This document shows positions 50,016-58,804 of a DNA stretch of 64,000 bases, one piece after another. Within the stretch, counting starts at the first letter, position 1; each line of letters starts with the position of its first letter. This stretch comes from DAOUBF01 sp034432795 (GTDB taxonomy: Bacteria; Chloroflexota; Anaerolineae; DSLN01). The DNA lies in NCBI GenBank assembly GCA_034432795.1, contig DAOUBF010000057.1:1-64000 (forward strand), written 5' to 3'. The notes under the pieces were generated by a model. The model saw nothing but the letters and a program-made list of their open reading frames with translations. It had not been told where the DNA came from and ran no database searches. Made by a program: the position numbers and the translations under genes.

Positions 50016-50522
50016 ATGTCTGGAGAACATCCGTTGAGCACCTCTTCTCAGTCCAGGGTTGCGCCCCCGCTGCTCCTGGACGGGATGCTGGGGCGGCTGG
50101 CCCGCTGGCTGCGCCTGCTCGGCTACGACGCGGCCTACGACCGCGAGGCCAGCGATCATGCGCTGGTGCGGCGAGCGCGGGCCGAGTCGCGGGTGCTGCT
50201 GACCCGCGACCGCCGACTGGCCGCCCGCCAGGGCATCCAGGCGCTCCTGATTATAAGCGAAAATCTGGAAGAACAGGTACACCAGGTCCGGCAGGCACTG
50301 GGCCAGCCGCCCGACCCGCCGCTGTCCCGTTGCCCGGCCTGCAATACCCCGTTGCTCCCCACCGCACGCGAGGCCGTGCGCGACCGCGTGCCGCCTTACG
50401 TCTGGCGACACCAGCGCGAATTCCGCCTCTGCCCCGGCTGCCACCGGGTGTACTGGCCCGGCACGCACGTTGAGCGCATTCAAGCCACACTGGAAACAAT
50501 TGAACCGCCGCCCCAATTATGA
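50016..50522 (+). CDS. Mut7-C RNAse domain protein
   Basis: About 168 residues. The PIN-like N-terminal domain has LLLDGMLGRLARWLRLLGYDA, ARAESRVLLTRDRRL and a C-terminal zinc ribbon (CPACNTPLL ... LCPGCHRVYWPG), the Mut7-C arrangement. It is predicted to be an RNase, with the aspartates in LLLDGM and TRDRRL as candidate metal ligands. The start could be later than ATG 50016, because the Amt start is 22 bp away on the other strand. Function in bacteria is not established. Confidence 0.88.
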   Translation: MSGEHPLSTSSQSRVAPPLLLDGMLGRLARWLRLLGYDAAYDREASDHALVRRARAESRVLLTRDRRLAARQGIQALLIISENLEEQVHQVRQALGQPPDPPLSRCPACNTPLLPTAREAVRDRVPPYVWRHQREFRLCPGCHRVYWPGTHVERIQATLETIEPPPQL

Positions 50523-50537
50523 TAAAATGCTTTCAGC

Positions 50538-50600
50538 ACTCAGCCAGCAGTTATCAGCTTTCAGCTTTCAACGGACCACTGAACGCTGAGGGCTGACTGT
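50538..50600. repeat. TCAGCNN inverted heptanucleotide array before rsfS
   Basis: TCAGCAC TCAGCCA ... TCAGCTT TCAGCTT TCAACGG is followed by complementary TGAACGC TGAGGGC TGACTG. Same class as 13072-13107. Confidence 0.8.
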
Positions 50601-50618
50601 TCAACTGGAGGTGATTTT

Positions 50619-50966
50619 CTGGAAACGATCCAACTGGCCCGCGACATCGTAGATGCCATCGCCGAAAAGAAGGGCGAGGACATCTTGCTGCTGGACATCC
50701 GCGACATTTCCCTCATCACCGACTATTTTATCCTGTGCACCGGCACCAGCGAACGGCAACTGAAAGCCATCCTGGAAGGCATTGAAGAAGTCACCTACAA
50801 GCACTACGGGCTGCACCCCTGGCACATTGAGGGCGAAGCCGCCAACGGCTGGGTGCTTCTGGATTATGGCGACATCGTGGTGCACATCTTCGCCCCGCAG
50901 CAACGCAGCTATTATGACCTGGAGAGCCTGTGGAAAAGGGCGCATGTGGTGCTGCGGATTCAATGA
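50619..50966 (+). CDS. rsfS: Ribosomal silencing factor RsfS
   Basis: The frame matches RsfS/Iojap from ETIQLARDIVDAIAEKKGED onward, residues that lie upstream of the first conventional start (TTG 50685). The only codon placed correctly behind the strong site GGAGGTGA (50608-50615) is CTG 50619, giving 115 residues. DIRDISLITDYFILCTGTSERQ and HIFAPQQRSYYDLESLW are the conserved blocks. RsfS binds uL14 and blocks subunit joining in starvation. The 3' end overlaps the convergent ndk gene by 7 bp. A CTG start is inferred. Confidence 0.9.
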   Translation: METIQLARDIVDAIAEKKGEDILLLDIRDISLITDYFILCTGTSERQLKAILEGIEEVTYKHYGLHPWHIEGEAANGWVLLDYGDIVVHIFAPQQRSYYDLESLWKRAHVVLRIQ

Positions 50967-51427
50967 GACTCATAGATCCAGCCATCTATCGCCCGTTCAT
51001 AGGAGAGGATCTCGTCTTCGCGAAAGAAGAGGGGGATCTCAAAGGCGGCGGTCTCCGGCTTATCGGAGCCATGCACCAGGTTGCGGCTAATGACCATGCC
51101 GAAGTCACCGCGAATGCTGCCCGGCGGCGCTTTGGCCGGGTCGGTAGCATTCTCCGGCCCCCCCATCGTCCTGCGCACAATCTCAATCGCCTTCTCCCCC
51201 TCCAGCACCATCGCCACCACCGGGCCGGAGGTGATAAAGCGGATCAAGTCCTCGTAGAAGGGCTGGGTTTGATGGACACCATAATGGCGGGCGGCCAGTT
51301 CGGGCGTGATCTGCATGAGCTTCATCGCCGCAATCCGCAGGCCGCGCCGCTCAAAGCGGGTGATAATCTCGCCCACCAGGCCGCGTTGCACGCCATCGGG
51401 CTTGATCAGCACGAGCGTTCGTTCCAA
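50960..51427 (-). CDS. ndk: Nucleoside diphosphate kinase
   Basis: A 155-residue Ndk with the N-terminal ERTLVLIKPDGVQRGLVGEI, GPVVAMVLEG, the ATP-binding RRTMGGPENATDPAKAPPG-type loop and the phosphorylated histidine in NLVHGSDKPETA. It equilibrates nucleoside triphosphates. AAGAGGAGG lies upstream of ATG 51427. It is convergent with rsfS. Confidence 0.97.
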   Translation of the reverse strand: MERTLVLIKPDGVQRGLVGEIITRFERRGLRIAAMKLMQITPELAARHYGVHQTQPFYEDLIRFITSGPVVAMVLEGEKAIEIVRRTMGGPENATDPAKAPPGSIRGDFGMVISRNLVHGSDKPETAAFEIPLFFREDEILSYERAIDGWIYESH

Positions 51428-51499
51428 GGGGAACCTCCTCTTCTCAAGGAACTAATAGAGTAGCCCTGGGGTCAGGCGTGATCGTGTGCTCTGGCACGG

Positions 51500-53575
51500 T
51501 TACAGGTCTCGGGTGGTGAGGCTTTTGAGCGCCGTCTGATAGGCTTGCATGGCGCGCTTGAGTTGCCCATCCTGGCTGTAGGCGTCGCCGAGCAGGGTAT
51601 ACCAGCGGTTCGTGCCGTGCAGCGTCACCGCCTCTTCCAGGTCGGTGATCACCTGGTGCAACAGCAGGCTTTCGGTGATCAGGTGCTCGTAGAGTTGGGC
51701 CGCTTCCTCCCAGTTGCCGGCGCGGAAGTGGCTGCGGGCGAGCGCCAGTTGGGCTTCTGGCGTGCCCGGCGGGGCGGCCTCCGCCTCCACAGCCGCTGTG
51801 GGCGCGGGCGTTGGGGCTTCCGCCGTGACCTCTTCGGGCATTTCAACAGGTGGGGCAGGCGCCACATCTGGAGTCGCCACCGGTTCAGCCGCCATCTCGC
51901 TGGGCGACACGCTCAACGCCTCGGCGATCCAATCCGGCGTGCCCTCTTCCACCGGAGCGGGTGGCGGGGAGGGTTCGCGCAACCATTCGGGCATCTCCAC
52001 CAGAGGCTCCACCGTCTCGGCGCCATTTGCTTCAGTTTCGGCCACAAGCTGATCCAGCCAGGCCAGCGGGGCCGGCGCCTCTGCCTCCGGCGATGCGGGC
52101 TGTTCAACGTCGGCCGGGGGCGCGAGGATCCTTGTCCTCGCCTCGTCTACCTCTGCTTCCCAGGTCGCGCTGCCAGCTTCGGCCTGCGCCTCAGCCTCCA
52201 ATTCCGCCGGCATATGCAGCCAGTCCGGAGGAGAGGCTGAGATGGCTTCCTGGCCGACTTCAGCGGCGAGCGGCTCGCTTTGGCCCTCCGCAGCCGCCTG
52301 GCGCAGCCAATCCGGCAATTCGCCGGTCGGCGGCGACCAGGACTCCAGGCTGGCCGTCGTCCCCACCCCCACCGTCTCAACCTCGGTGAAATCGGGGATC
52401 TCCTCTATGGCCTGGCGCAGCCAGTCAGGCGTCTCTTCGTCCAGTTCCTCGGAAGCTGGCGCAGCGGCCTCCGCTGCCCCCATAGCCTCAATCAGCGGGC
52501 CGGTCGCGGCCAGCACCTCGGCCAGCGGGCTGGTGCGCTTGGGTGGAGGCTCGGCGGGGGGTTCGGCTGGGGCTTCCGGCTCTGGGCCGAGGGTTTCAGC
52601 CTCCGCTTCGGTTACAGGCGGCGCCGCACTCTGCGCCTCCGGGGCGCTGGGCAGGAGCGCGGCCATCTCGCGCAACCACTCAGGCAATTCGTCTTCGGAT
52701 GAGGCTGTGGGCTTCTCCGCCTCAGCGGGCTCCGCCCCGTGTATCTCCGCGAAGCTGGCAGCCAGTTCACGCACCCAATCCGGCCCTTCATCATGCGGCT
52801 GGGTCTCCAGCGCAGCGGATTGGATGTACAGGCGTTCCAGGTGAGGCTCTTCAAACTCGGCCTCCGGCTGGACCTCGGCGGCCTGATACGGGGCGAGCGC
52901 GGTAAGCAACTCCAGATAAGGCCGGGCCGCCTCCTGGTCCCCGTTTGCCAGAGCGATCTGCGCCATGATGGTGTTGGCGCTGATGCAATTGGGCAGACGG
53001 GCGAGGATGGCGCGGCAACGCGAAGCCGCTTCGTTCGGCTGTTCATTGCGCCAATAGACCTCGGCCAGGAGCACCTGAATGTCCACGCGCTCCGGGTCTT
53101 CCGCCAGGGCCGACTCCAGTTCGCTGATCGCCTGCTCATACAGTTCGCCCTGGAGGTATAGGCGGGCCAGGGCGGTGCGCGTCAGGCCGATACGCCCCGG
53201 CTCACGCCCGTCGCGCTTACCGTACAGGCGGCGAAGCTCATCCAGGACGGCGATGTTGTTGGGCTGAAGCTCATAGGCCCGCTCCATGTGCCAGATGGCC
53301 TGGTCAAGCACACCGTCCTCTTCGCGGATGATCGCCAGGCCGACGTGGGAGACAAAATCGGAGGGATCGGCGCTGAGGACGCGCTGAAACACATCTGCCG
53401 CGTCCTGGTATTGGCTCTTTTCCAGGAGCGCCTTGCCCAACAGGCGGTAAGCGTCTACATTCAAGGGGAATGTGGCCAGGATATGCCGACAATGGGCGAT
53501 GGCCTCATCATAGAGTTCGCGGTTCATCAGCCGCTCAATCTCTTCCAGATAAGTGCGTAAGGCAATCTCCGCCAT
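51500..53575 (-). CDS. TPR protein with repeated P-[DE]-W-[LVI] motifs
   Basis: ATG 53575 gives 691 residues; the longer frame to 53716 lies in the promoter-leader region. Residues 1 to about 240 form tetratricopeptide repeats (LYDEAIAHCRHILATFPLN, YQDAADVFQRVLSADPSD, YEQAISELESALAEDPER). A long low-complexity Pro/Glu/Ala-rich middle contains eight short motifs such as PDWVRE, PEWLRE, PDWLRQ (twice), PDWLH, LAWLDQ, PEWLRE and PDWIAE. A final TPR-like block (TPEAQLALARSHFRAGNWEEAAQLYE) ends the protein. It is probably a scaffold; no membrane segment or enzyme domain is seen. The repeated motif could dock onto a partner. Confidence 0.82.
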   Translation of the reverse strand: MAEIALRTYLEEIERLMNRELYDEAIAHCRHILATFPLNVDAYRLLGKALLEKSQYQDAADVFQRVLSADPSDFVSHVGLAIIREEDGVLDQAIWHMERAYELQPNNIAVLDELRRLYGKRDGREPGRIGLTRTALARLYLQGELYEQAISELESALAEDPERVDIQVLLAEVYWRNEQPNEAASRCRAILARLPNCISANTIMAQIALANGDQEAARPYLELLTALAPYQAAEVQPEAEFEEPHLERLYIQSAALETQPHDEGPDWVRELAASFAEIHGAEPAEAEKPTASSEDELPEWLREMAALLPSAPEAQSAAPPVTEAEAETLGPEPEAPAEPPAEPPPKRTSPLAEVLAATGPLIEAMGAAEAAAPASEELDEETPDWLRQAIEEIPDFTEVETVGVGTTASLESWSPPTGELPDWLRQAAAEGQSEPLAAEVGQEAISASPPDWLHMPAELEAEAQAEAGSATWEAEVDEARTRILAPPADVEQPASPEAEAPAPLAWLDQLVAETEANGAETVEPLVEMPEWLREPSPPPAPVEEGTPDWIAEALSVSPSEMAAEPVATPDVAPAPPVEMPEEVTAEAPTPAPTAAVEAEAAPPGTPEAQLALARSHFRAGNWEEAAQLYEHLITESLLLHQVITDLEEAVTLHGTNRWYTLLGDAYSQDGQLKRAMQAYQTALKSLTTRDL

Positions 53576-53991
53576 GCTTTTCTCCGCAAATCCGCGCTCA
53601 GCTTCTGGCTGGCTGCTGAAAGCCCACCCTTGCTTTGGGAAGGTCACCCCTGGCCCGGCTGAGCCGTGTATCCAGAAACAATAAGCCCAGAAGAGCACCC
53701 TTTGGGATACAGGCAAGACACGACCATCCCAAATAGGTGCTTCTGCTTCACGCTAGTGTACCCCGTGATCCCTATTGCGTCAAGGGGGCTATTTGGGCTA
53801 ATTGCGCCTTGTGTCCAGGGGCCTATGGGGCATTCCCTCTCCTTACTGGGGAAAAGGAACATTCCCTCCTCCGAGGGGCAGGGGGAGAGAGTATCGCCCT
53901 CCCCTGCCCCCTCCCCTGGACGGGGAAAGGAATATGCCCCTATCGGGCGTTCAGCCCCGTGCAGTTTCGGCGGGGAATATATTGCGCTGCC
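53576..53991. other. Intergenic region between rho and the TPR gene
   Basis: About 415 bp with no supported gene. It holds the TPR promoter and leader, and on the rho side (53860-53940) a C-rich/G-rich arm pair similar to the other intergenic repeats (CCCTCCCCTGCCCCCTCCCC with upstream GGGGCAGGGGGAGAG). The latter may act as the rho terminator region. Confidence 0.6.
53755..53783 (-). promoter_or_regulatory. Promoter of the TPR protein gene
   Basis: On the minus strand TTGACG (53783-53778), 17 bp, TACACT (53760-53755). This leaves a leader of about 175 bases before ATG 53575 and argues against the longer frame. Confidence 0.6.
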
Positions 53992-55449
53992 TTACAAGAC
54001 GTCCTTGGTGAGCGTCTCCAGGAATTCTTGGTTGCTGCGGGTGCGCGACATGCGCTCCAGGAGCGCCTCGGTGGCGGTGGTGATGTCGTAGCCGGCACCG
54101 TTCGGCGGCGGGGCCATAAGCTGGCTCAACATGCGCCGCAGCGTCCACACCTTCGCCAACGTCTGCGAGTCCAGCAACAACTCCTCGCGCCGCGTGCTGG
54201 AGCGCTCAATGTCAATCGCCGGGAAGATGCGCCGCTCTTGCAACTTGCGGCTCAACACCAACTCCATGTTGCCCGTGCCTTTGAACTCCTCGTAGATGAC
54301 ATCATCCATGCGGCTGCCGGTGTCCACCAGGCAGGTGGCGATGATCGTCAGGCTGCCGCCTTCTTCAATGTTGCGGGCCGCGCCGAAGAAGTGCTTGGGC
54401 GGATACAGCGCGGCGGGGTCCAGGCCGCCGGAGAGCGTGCGCCCGCTGGGCGGCACCGTCAGGTTATAGGCCCGCGCCAGGCGCGTGATGGAGTCCAGGA
54501 GGATGACGACATGCCGCCCGCTTTCCACCAGGCGCTTGGCCCGCGCCAGGGCCATCTCGGCCACGCGCACATGGCTCTGCACCGGCTCGTCAAAGGTAGC
54601 GGCGATCACCTCGGCCTCCACCGAGCGATCCATATCGGTGACCTCCTCCGGGCGCTCGCCGACAAGCAGCACCATCAGGTGCACTTCGGGGTAATTGGTG
54701 GAGATGCCGTTGGCGATCTGCTTGAGCACAGTGGTCTTACCGGCCTTGGGCGGCGAGACGATCAGGCCGCGCTGGCCAAAGCCGATGGGCGTGATCAGGT
54801 TGAGCAGGCGTTGGGTCAGGTTGTGCGGCGAGGTCTCCAGGTTGATGCGCTGGTTGGGGAAGATCGGCGTCAGCTTATCAAAGTCGGGGCGCCGCTTGGC
54901 AACCTCCGGGTCCATCCCGTTGACCGCCTCTACCCGCAGCAGGCCATAGTATTTCTCCGTCTCCTTAGGGGGCCGCACCTGACCGACGACCATATCGCCG
55001 GTGCGCAGGCCGAAGCGGCGGATCTGCGATTGCGACACGTAGATGTCGTCTGGGCCGGGCAGGAAGTGATCGGAGCGCAGGAAGCCGATGCCGTCCTCCG
55101 TGATCTCCAGGACGCCGCCGCGGAAATCGTAGCCCTGGGCCTCGGCCTGGGCGCGCAGCAGGCGCAGGATCAGGTCCTGCTTTTTCATGCGGCTATAGCC
55201 GGAGATGCCCCTGGCCTTGGCCAAATCGCGTAGTTGGTCCAGCGTCTTGCTTTCCAGTTCGGCGATGTCCAACAGGCGTTCACGCACCGCCAGGACCGTG
55301 CCTCCTGGGGCCTCCACGATGTTCACCTGATTGGCCGGCCCCGCAGCCGGGGGAGCAGCAGGCGCAGGCACGCCCTCTGCTGTCTCTACCGCCACCGCAG
55401 GTTGATCCACAGCATTGGATTCAATTGTATCAGATTCTAATGAAGCCAT
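53992..55449 (-). CDS. rho: Transcription termination factor Rho
   Basis: ATG 55449 gives 485 residues, GTG 55479 being an alternative. An Ala/Pro-rich N-terminal extension of about 60 residues precedes the Rho-N helix (LDQLRDLAKARGISGYSRMKK spans it), the RNA-binding OB fold with DGIGFLRSDHFLPGPDD, the Walker A SPPKAGKTTVLKQI, Walker B VVILLDSITRLARAYN and the R-loop/secondary RNA site. Rho is an RNA-dependent ATPase helicase ending transcription. The gene has a roughly 185-bp upstream gap to glpX with no clear structure. Confidence 0.97.
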   Translation of the reverse strand: MASLESDTIESNAVDQPAVAVETAEGVPAPAAPPAAGPANQVNIVEAPGGTVLAVRERLLDIAELESKTLDQLRDLAKARGISGYSRMKKQDLILRLLRAQAEAQGYDFRGGVLEITEDGIGFLRSDHFLPGPDDIYVSQSQIRRFGLRTGDMVVGQVRPPKETEKYYGLLRVEAVNGMDPEVAKRRPDFDKLTPIFPNQRINLETSPHNLTQRLLNLITPIGFGQRGLIVSPPKAGKTTVLKQIANGISTNYPEVHLMVLLVGERPEEVTDMDRSVEAEVIAATFDEPVQSHVRVAEMALARAKRLVESGRHVVILLDSITRLARAYNLTVPPSGRTLSGGLDPAALYPPKHFFGAARNIEEGGSLTIIATCLVDTGSRMDDVIYEEFKGTGNMELVLSRKLQERRIFPAIDIERSSTRREELLLDSQTLAKVWTLRRMLSQLMAPPPNGAGYDITTATEALLERMSRTRSNQEFLETLTKDVL

Positions 55450-55635
55450 AGTCCACCCTATACCTTCAGATACACTCACAGAGCACGAGCACCTGTGTTC
55501 ATAGCCGCTTTTATGAGGTTCTCATCCTTGCTTTTGGGGCAGGTGACCGGTGTGAAGCTGCAGGCGGAGGCAACGAGGCCCTCTGCCGGACAGAACGCTC
55601 CACAACCTTAGCGGGCTCGTTCAACTGCAATTATA

Positions 55636-56643
55636 TCATTTCCCCACCCGCTGGTCAAATGCGATCTGGCTGAACTGCATCAGTTTGTCCCAGCGGTGTT
55701 GGGCCTGGATGCGCCGCACCGTGCCCGATTTAGAGCGCATCACCAGTGAACTGGTTGTAGCCCCCCAGCCATAATAGCGCACTCCATCCAGCAATTCGCC
55801 ATCGGTGATCCCTGTGGCCGCGAAGAAGATGTTCTCGCCGCGCACCAGGTCATCGGTGGTCAGGACCTGATCCAAGTCATAGCCCATGTCCCGGGCCAGG
55901 CGGGCTTCTTCCTCATTGCGCGGCCAGAGCTTGCCCTGGATCTCGCCGCCGATACACTTAAGGGCGCAGGCCGCGATCACGCCCTCCGGCGTGCCGCCGA
56001 TGCCCATGAGCACATCCACGCCGGTCTCCGGCAAGGCCGTCATCAGCGCGCCGGCGACGTCGCCATCGGTGATCAGCCGGATGCGCGCGCCGGCCTGGCG
56101 CACGGCCTGGATCAGGTCTTTGTGGCGGTCGCGCTCCAGGATGACGACGAGCAGGTCATCCACGTCCTTGCCCTTGGCGCGGGCGATGCGGCGCAGGTTC
56201 TCGGCGGGCGGGGCCTCAATGTCCACCTGCCCACGCGCTTCAGGCCCGACGGCGATCTTGTTCATGTACACAATCGGCCCTGGGTTGTACATCGTGCCGC
56301 GCTCCGCCAGGGCCACCACCGAGAGCGAGTTGGCCCGGCCCAGGCTGAGCAGGCGGGTGCCGTCAATCGGGTCTACGGCGATGTCCACCTGGGGCGGCAC
56401 GCCCGTGCCCAGGCGCTCGCCGTTGTACAGCATGGGGGCCTCATCCTTCTCGCCCTCGCCGATGACCACCACGCCGTCCATATCCACCGCGTTGAGCACC
56501 ACCCGCATGGCCTCCACCGCAGCCCGGTCGCAGGCGTTGCGGTCGCCGCGCCCCATCCAGCGCCCGGCAGCCAGCGCGGCGGCCTCGGTTGTGCGCACCA
56601 GTTCAAGTGCCAGATTGCGGTCGGGTTGTTCTTTGCGATCCAT
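55636..56643 (-). CDS. glpX: Fructose-1,6-bisphosphatase class II
   Basis: ATG 56643 lies 5 bp after AGGAGG; a GTG one codon upstream is less well spaced. The 335-residue protein has GEGEKDEAPMLYNGE, DPIDGTRLLS and the GIGGTPEGVIAACALKC motif of the GlpX family. It hydrolyses fructose 1,6-bisphosphate in gluconeogenesis, and so matches the pckA/mdh pair in the window. It lies 23 bp downstream of cdsA. Confidence 0.95.
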   Translation of the reverse strand: MDRKEQPDRNLALELVRTTEAAALAAGRWMGRGDRNACDRAAVEAMRVVLNAVDMDGVVVIGEGEKDEAPMLYNGERLGTGVPPQVDIAVDPIDGTRLLSLGRANSLSVVALAERGTMYNPGPIVYMNKIAVGPEARGQVDIEAPPAENLRRIARAKGKDVDDLLVVILERDRHKDLIQAVRQAGARIRLITDGDVAGALMTALPETGVDVLMGIGGTPEGVIAACALKCIGGEIQGKLWPRNEEEARLARDMGYDLDQVLTTDDLVRGENIFFAATGITDGELLDGVRYYGWGATTSSLVMRSKSGTVRRIQAQHRWDKLMQFSQIAFDQRVGK

Positions 56644-56665
56644 CACGGCCTCCTGATTTCGTCGG

Positions 56666-57448
56666 CTATCTCACTACCCATTGCAGGTAGTACACCGAAA
56701 TGACGGCCCCCCACAACCAGCTATCTATACGGTCAAAAACTCCCCCATGGCCAGGGATGAGATCGCCGGAATCCTTGACCCCAGCCTGGCGCTTGATCAT
56801 GCTCTCGCCCAGGTCGCCGAGCGGGGTGAGCAGCGCCACCAGCGCCCCCAGCCCAATCGCCAGCAGGGGCGGGATGGCGAAGGGCGCCCCCAGGACAGGC
56901 GCGCCCAGCGCCCCCACCACCAGGCCCGCCAGATAGCCCTCCCAGGTCTTGCCGGGGCTTAAACGAGGCGCCAGCGGATGGCGACCGAACCAGCGCCCGG
57001 CGAAATAGGCGCCGCTATCCGCCAGCGCCGTGCTCCCCAACCCTACGATGCTCCAGCCCAATCCCCCCGCCTGCTCTCGCAGAAGCAAGAAATGTGCCCC
57101 GGTCCAGCCCAGATACAGGCCGATGGCCAACGTGAGCGCCCAGTCGCTCACCGGCGTCTGCGTCAGGCCGCGCTCGTAGGCAGCCAGGTGCCAGGCCAGC
57201 CCGGCCAGGATCACCAGGGTCAGCCCGATGCGCAGCACCCCCGGCGTAGCAAGTTCGGCATCCAGGAGCAACAGCGCAATCAGCGCCAGCGCCAGCGATG
57301 TATTAGGGTGGAAACCGGCCCGCGCCATCAACGCCGCGAACTCCAGCGCCGCCAGGCCCAGAGCCAGCGCGATCAGCCCGAAATAGACCCAGCCCCCCAG
57401 GGTGAGCGCGCCCAGGAAGAGCAGGATCAGGAGCAGGGCCGCAAGCAC
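56666..57448 (-). CDS. cdsA: Phosphatidate cytidylyltransferase
   Basis: A 260-residue polytopic membrane protein. The CdsA signature is in GVKDSGDLIPGHGGVFDRID; SPGKTWEGYLAGLVVG precedes it. It makes CDP-diacylglycerol for phospholipid synthesis. The order cdsA after uppS in the rpsB-tsf-pyrH-frr run is the common bacterial arrangement. Confidence 0.95.
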   Translation of the reverse strand: MLAALLLILLFLGALTLGGWVYFGLIALALGLAALEFAALMARAGFHPNTSLALALIALLLLDAELATPGVLRIGLTLVILAGLAWHLAAYERGLTQTPVSDWALTLAIGLYLGWTGAHFLLLREQAGGLGWSIVGLGSTALADSGAYFAGRWFGRHPLAPRLSPGKTWEGYLAGLVVGALGAPVLGAPFAIPPLLAIGLGALVALLTPLGDLGESMIKRQAGVKDSGDLIPGHGGVFDRIDSWLWGAVISVYYLQWVVR

Positions 57449-57465
57449 ACGGTCTCGGAGCAGCG

Positions 57466-58209
57466 TTACGTGGCCTCGGGACTCAGGACTCCAAAGCGGC
57501 GTTGGCGTCGGCTATACTCCACCAGCGCCTTGCGCAATTCCTCTTTATCAAAATCGGGCCAGTACACCGGCGTGGCGTAATACTCCGCGTAGGCTGCCTG
57601 CCAGATCAGGAAATTGCTCACACGCAACTCGCCACTCGTGCGGATGATCAGGTCCGGGTCGGGCAGGCCGGCGGTATACAGATACTGGGTGAACAACTCC
57701 TCGGTCACCTCTTCAGGCCGCACACCATCGGCGATGAGGCGGCGCACGGCCTGGAGGATTTCATCGCGCCCTCCGTAGTTGAAGGCCACGTTGAGGATCA
57801 GCCGGTCGTTGTTTTTGGTCAGCTCAATCGCCTGGCGCACCTTCTCCTGGAGTTGGGGCGAGAGGCCCTCCAGCCGCCCCAGGTGGCGCAACTGCACCCC
57901 CTGTTGGTGCAACTCCTCCAGTTCGCTATCAATCACCTGCTCCAGGATGCTGAGCAGGCCGCGCACCTCCGCCTCCGGGCGCCCCCAGTTCTCCGTGGAG
58001 AAGGCATAGATGGTCAGAATCTTGATGCCGAACTCCACGCAAGCGCGGATCACCCGGCGCAGGTTCTCCGTCCCGGCGCGGTGCCCGGCCAGGCGGGGCA
58101 GGCCACGCTCACGCGCCCAGCGCCCGTTGCCATCCATGATGATGGCCACATGCGTAGGGATGCGGCTGGGAGCGCCGTTGGGATTCATAGTGTCGGACAT
58201 GGTTCGCAT
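57466..58209 (-). CDS. uppS: Isoprenyl transferase (undecaprenyl diphosphate synthase)
   Basis: A 247-residue cis-prenyltransferase with IIMDGNGRWARERGL, the catalytic aspartate in that motif, FSTENWGRP, VAFNYGGRDEI and RTSGELRVSNFLIWQ. It builds the C55 carrier recycled by uppP and used by the glycosyltransferases. Several ATG starts are possible (58209, 58200, 58188) and none has a strong ribosome-binding site. A short repeat array lies just upstream (58207-58240). Confidence 0.96.
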   Translation of the reverse strand: MRTMSDTMNPNGAPSRIPTHVAIIMDGNGRWARERGLPRLAGHRAGTENLRRVIRACVEFGIKILTIYAFSTENWGRPEAEVRGLLSILEQVIDSELEELHQQGVQLRHLGRLEGLSPQLQEKVRQAIELTKNNDRLILNVAFNYGGRDEILQAVRRLIADGVRPEEVTEELFTQYLYTAGLPDPDLIIRTSGELRVSNFLIWQAAYAEYYATPVYWPDFDKEELRKALVEYSRRQRRFGVLSPEAT

Positions 58210-58240
58210 CGGACGGAGGGCTTTCTCCGTCTTCCGTCAC
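58207..58240. repeat. Short GGACGGA/TCCGTCT palindrome between uppS and frr
   Basis: CGGACGGAGG, then CTCCGTCTTCCGTC, an inverted period-7-type pair in the narrow space between two operon genes. Confidence 0.6.
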
Positions 58241-58794
58241 ACCTGGCGGATCTCGTCTTCCTTGCGCTTGCCTACCGCCTCCACCTTCTCAATGTAGCGA
58301 TCGGTCAACTCCTGGAGGTCGTCGCGCCCGCGGAAGAACTCGTCCTCCGAGATCAGGCCCTCTTCCTTGAAGCTGCGCAGGTCCTCCAGGGTGTCGCGGC
58401 GGCAGTTGCGCACTGCCACCTTGGCCTCCTCCACCTTGCGGTGCACCAGCTTGACCAGCTCCAGACGGCGCTCCTCGGTCAACGGGGGAATGACCAGCCG
58501 AATGATCTTGCCATCGTTGCTGGGGTTCAGGCCAAGCTGTGAGGCACGGATGGCCCGTTCAATCTCCTTGATGGTGCTGGGGTCATAGGGGCGAATGGTG
58601 AGCAGTTGCGGCTCTGGCGCCGAGATCGTGGCCAGTTGTTGCAGTTGGGTGGGCGTGCCGTAGTAATCCACCAGCAGGCGTTCCACCAGCGCAGGCGAGG
58701 CCCGCCCGGTGCGAATACCGAGTAATTCGGCCTCCAGCGCTTCCACTGCCCCCTTCATGCGCTGTTCGCATTCCCGTAAGGCGTCTTTGACCAT
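58237..58794 (-). CDS. frr: Ribosome recycling factor
   Basis: A 185-residue RRF: ALEAELLGIRTGRASPALVE, YYGTPTQLQQLATISAPEP and the final helix RNCRRDTLEDLRSFKEEGLIS are typical. It splits post-termination ribosomes with EF-G. It lies 10 bp after pyrH in a conserved translation operon. No anomaly. Confidence 0.97.
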   Translation of the reverse strand: MVKDALRECEQRMKGAVEALEAELLGIRTGRASPALVERLLVDYYGTPTQLQQLATISAPEPQLLTIRPYDPSTIKEIERAIRASQLGLNPSNDGKIIRLVIPPLTEERRLELVKLVHRKVEEAKVAVRNCRRDTLEDLRSFKEEGLISEDEFFRGRDDLQELTDRYIEKVEAVGKRKEDEIRQV

Positions 58795-58804
58795 AGGCGT
58801 TTGG

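Noticed and set aside
55450..55635. A structured RNA between glpX and rho
   Set aside because: The region is GC-rich but I find no paired pattern strong enough to name a known RNA; it may be only the rho leader.
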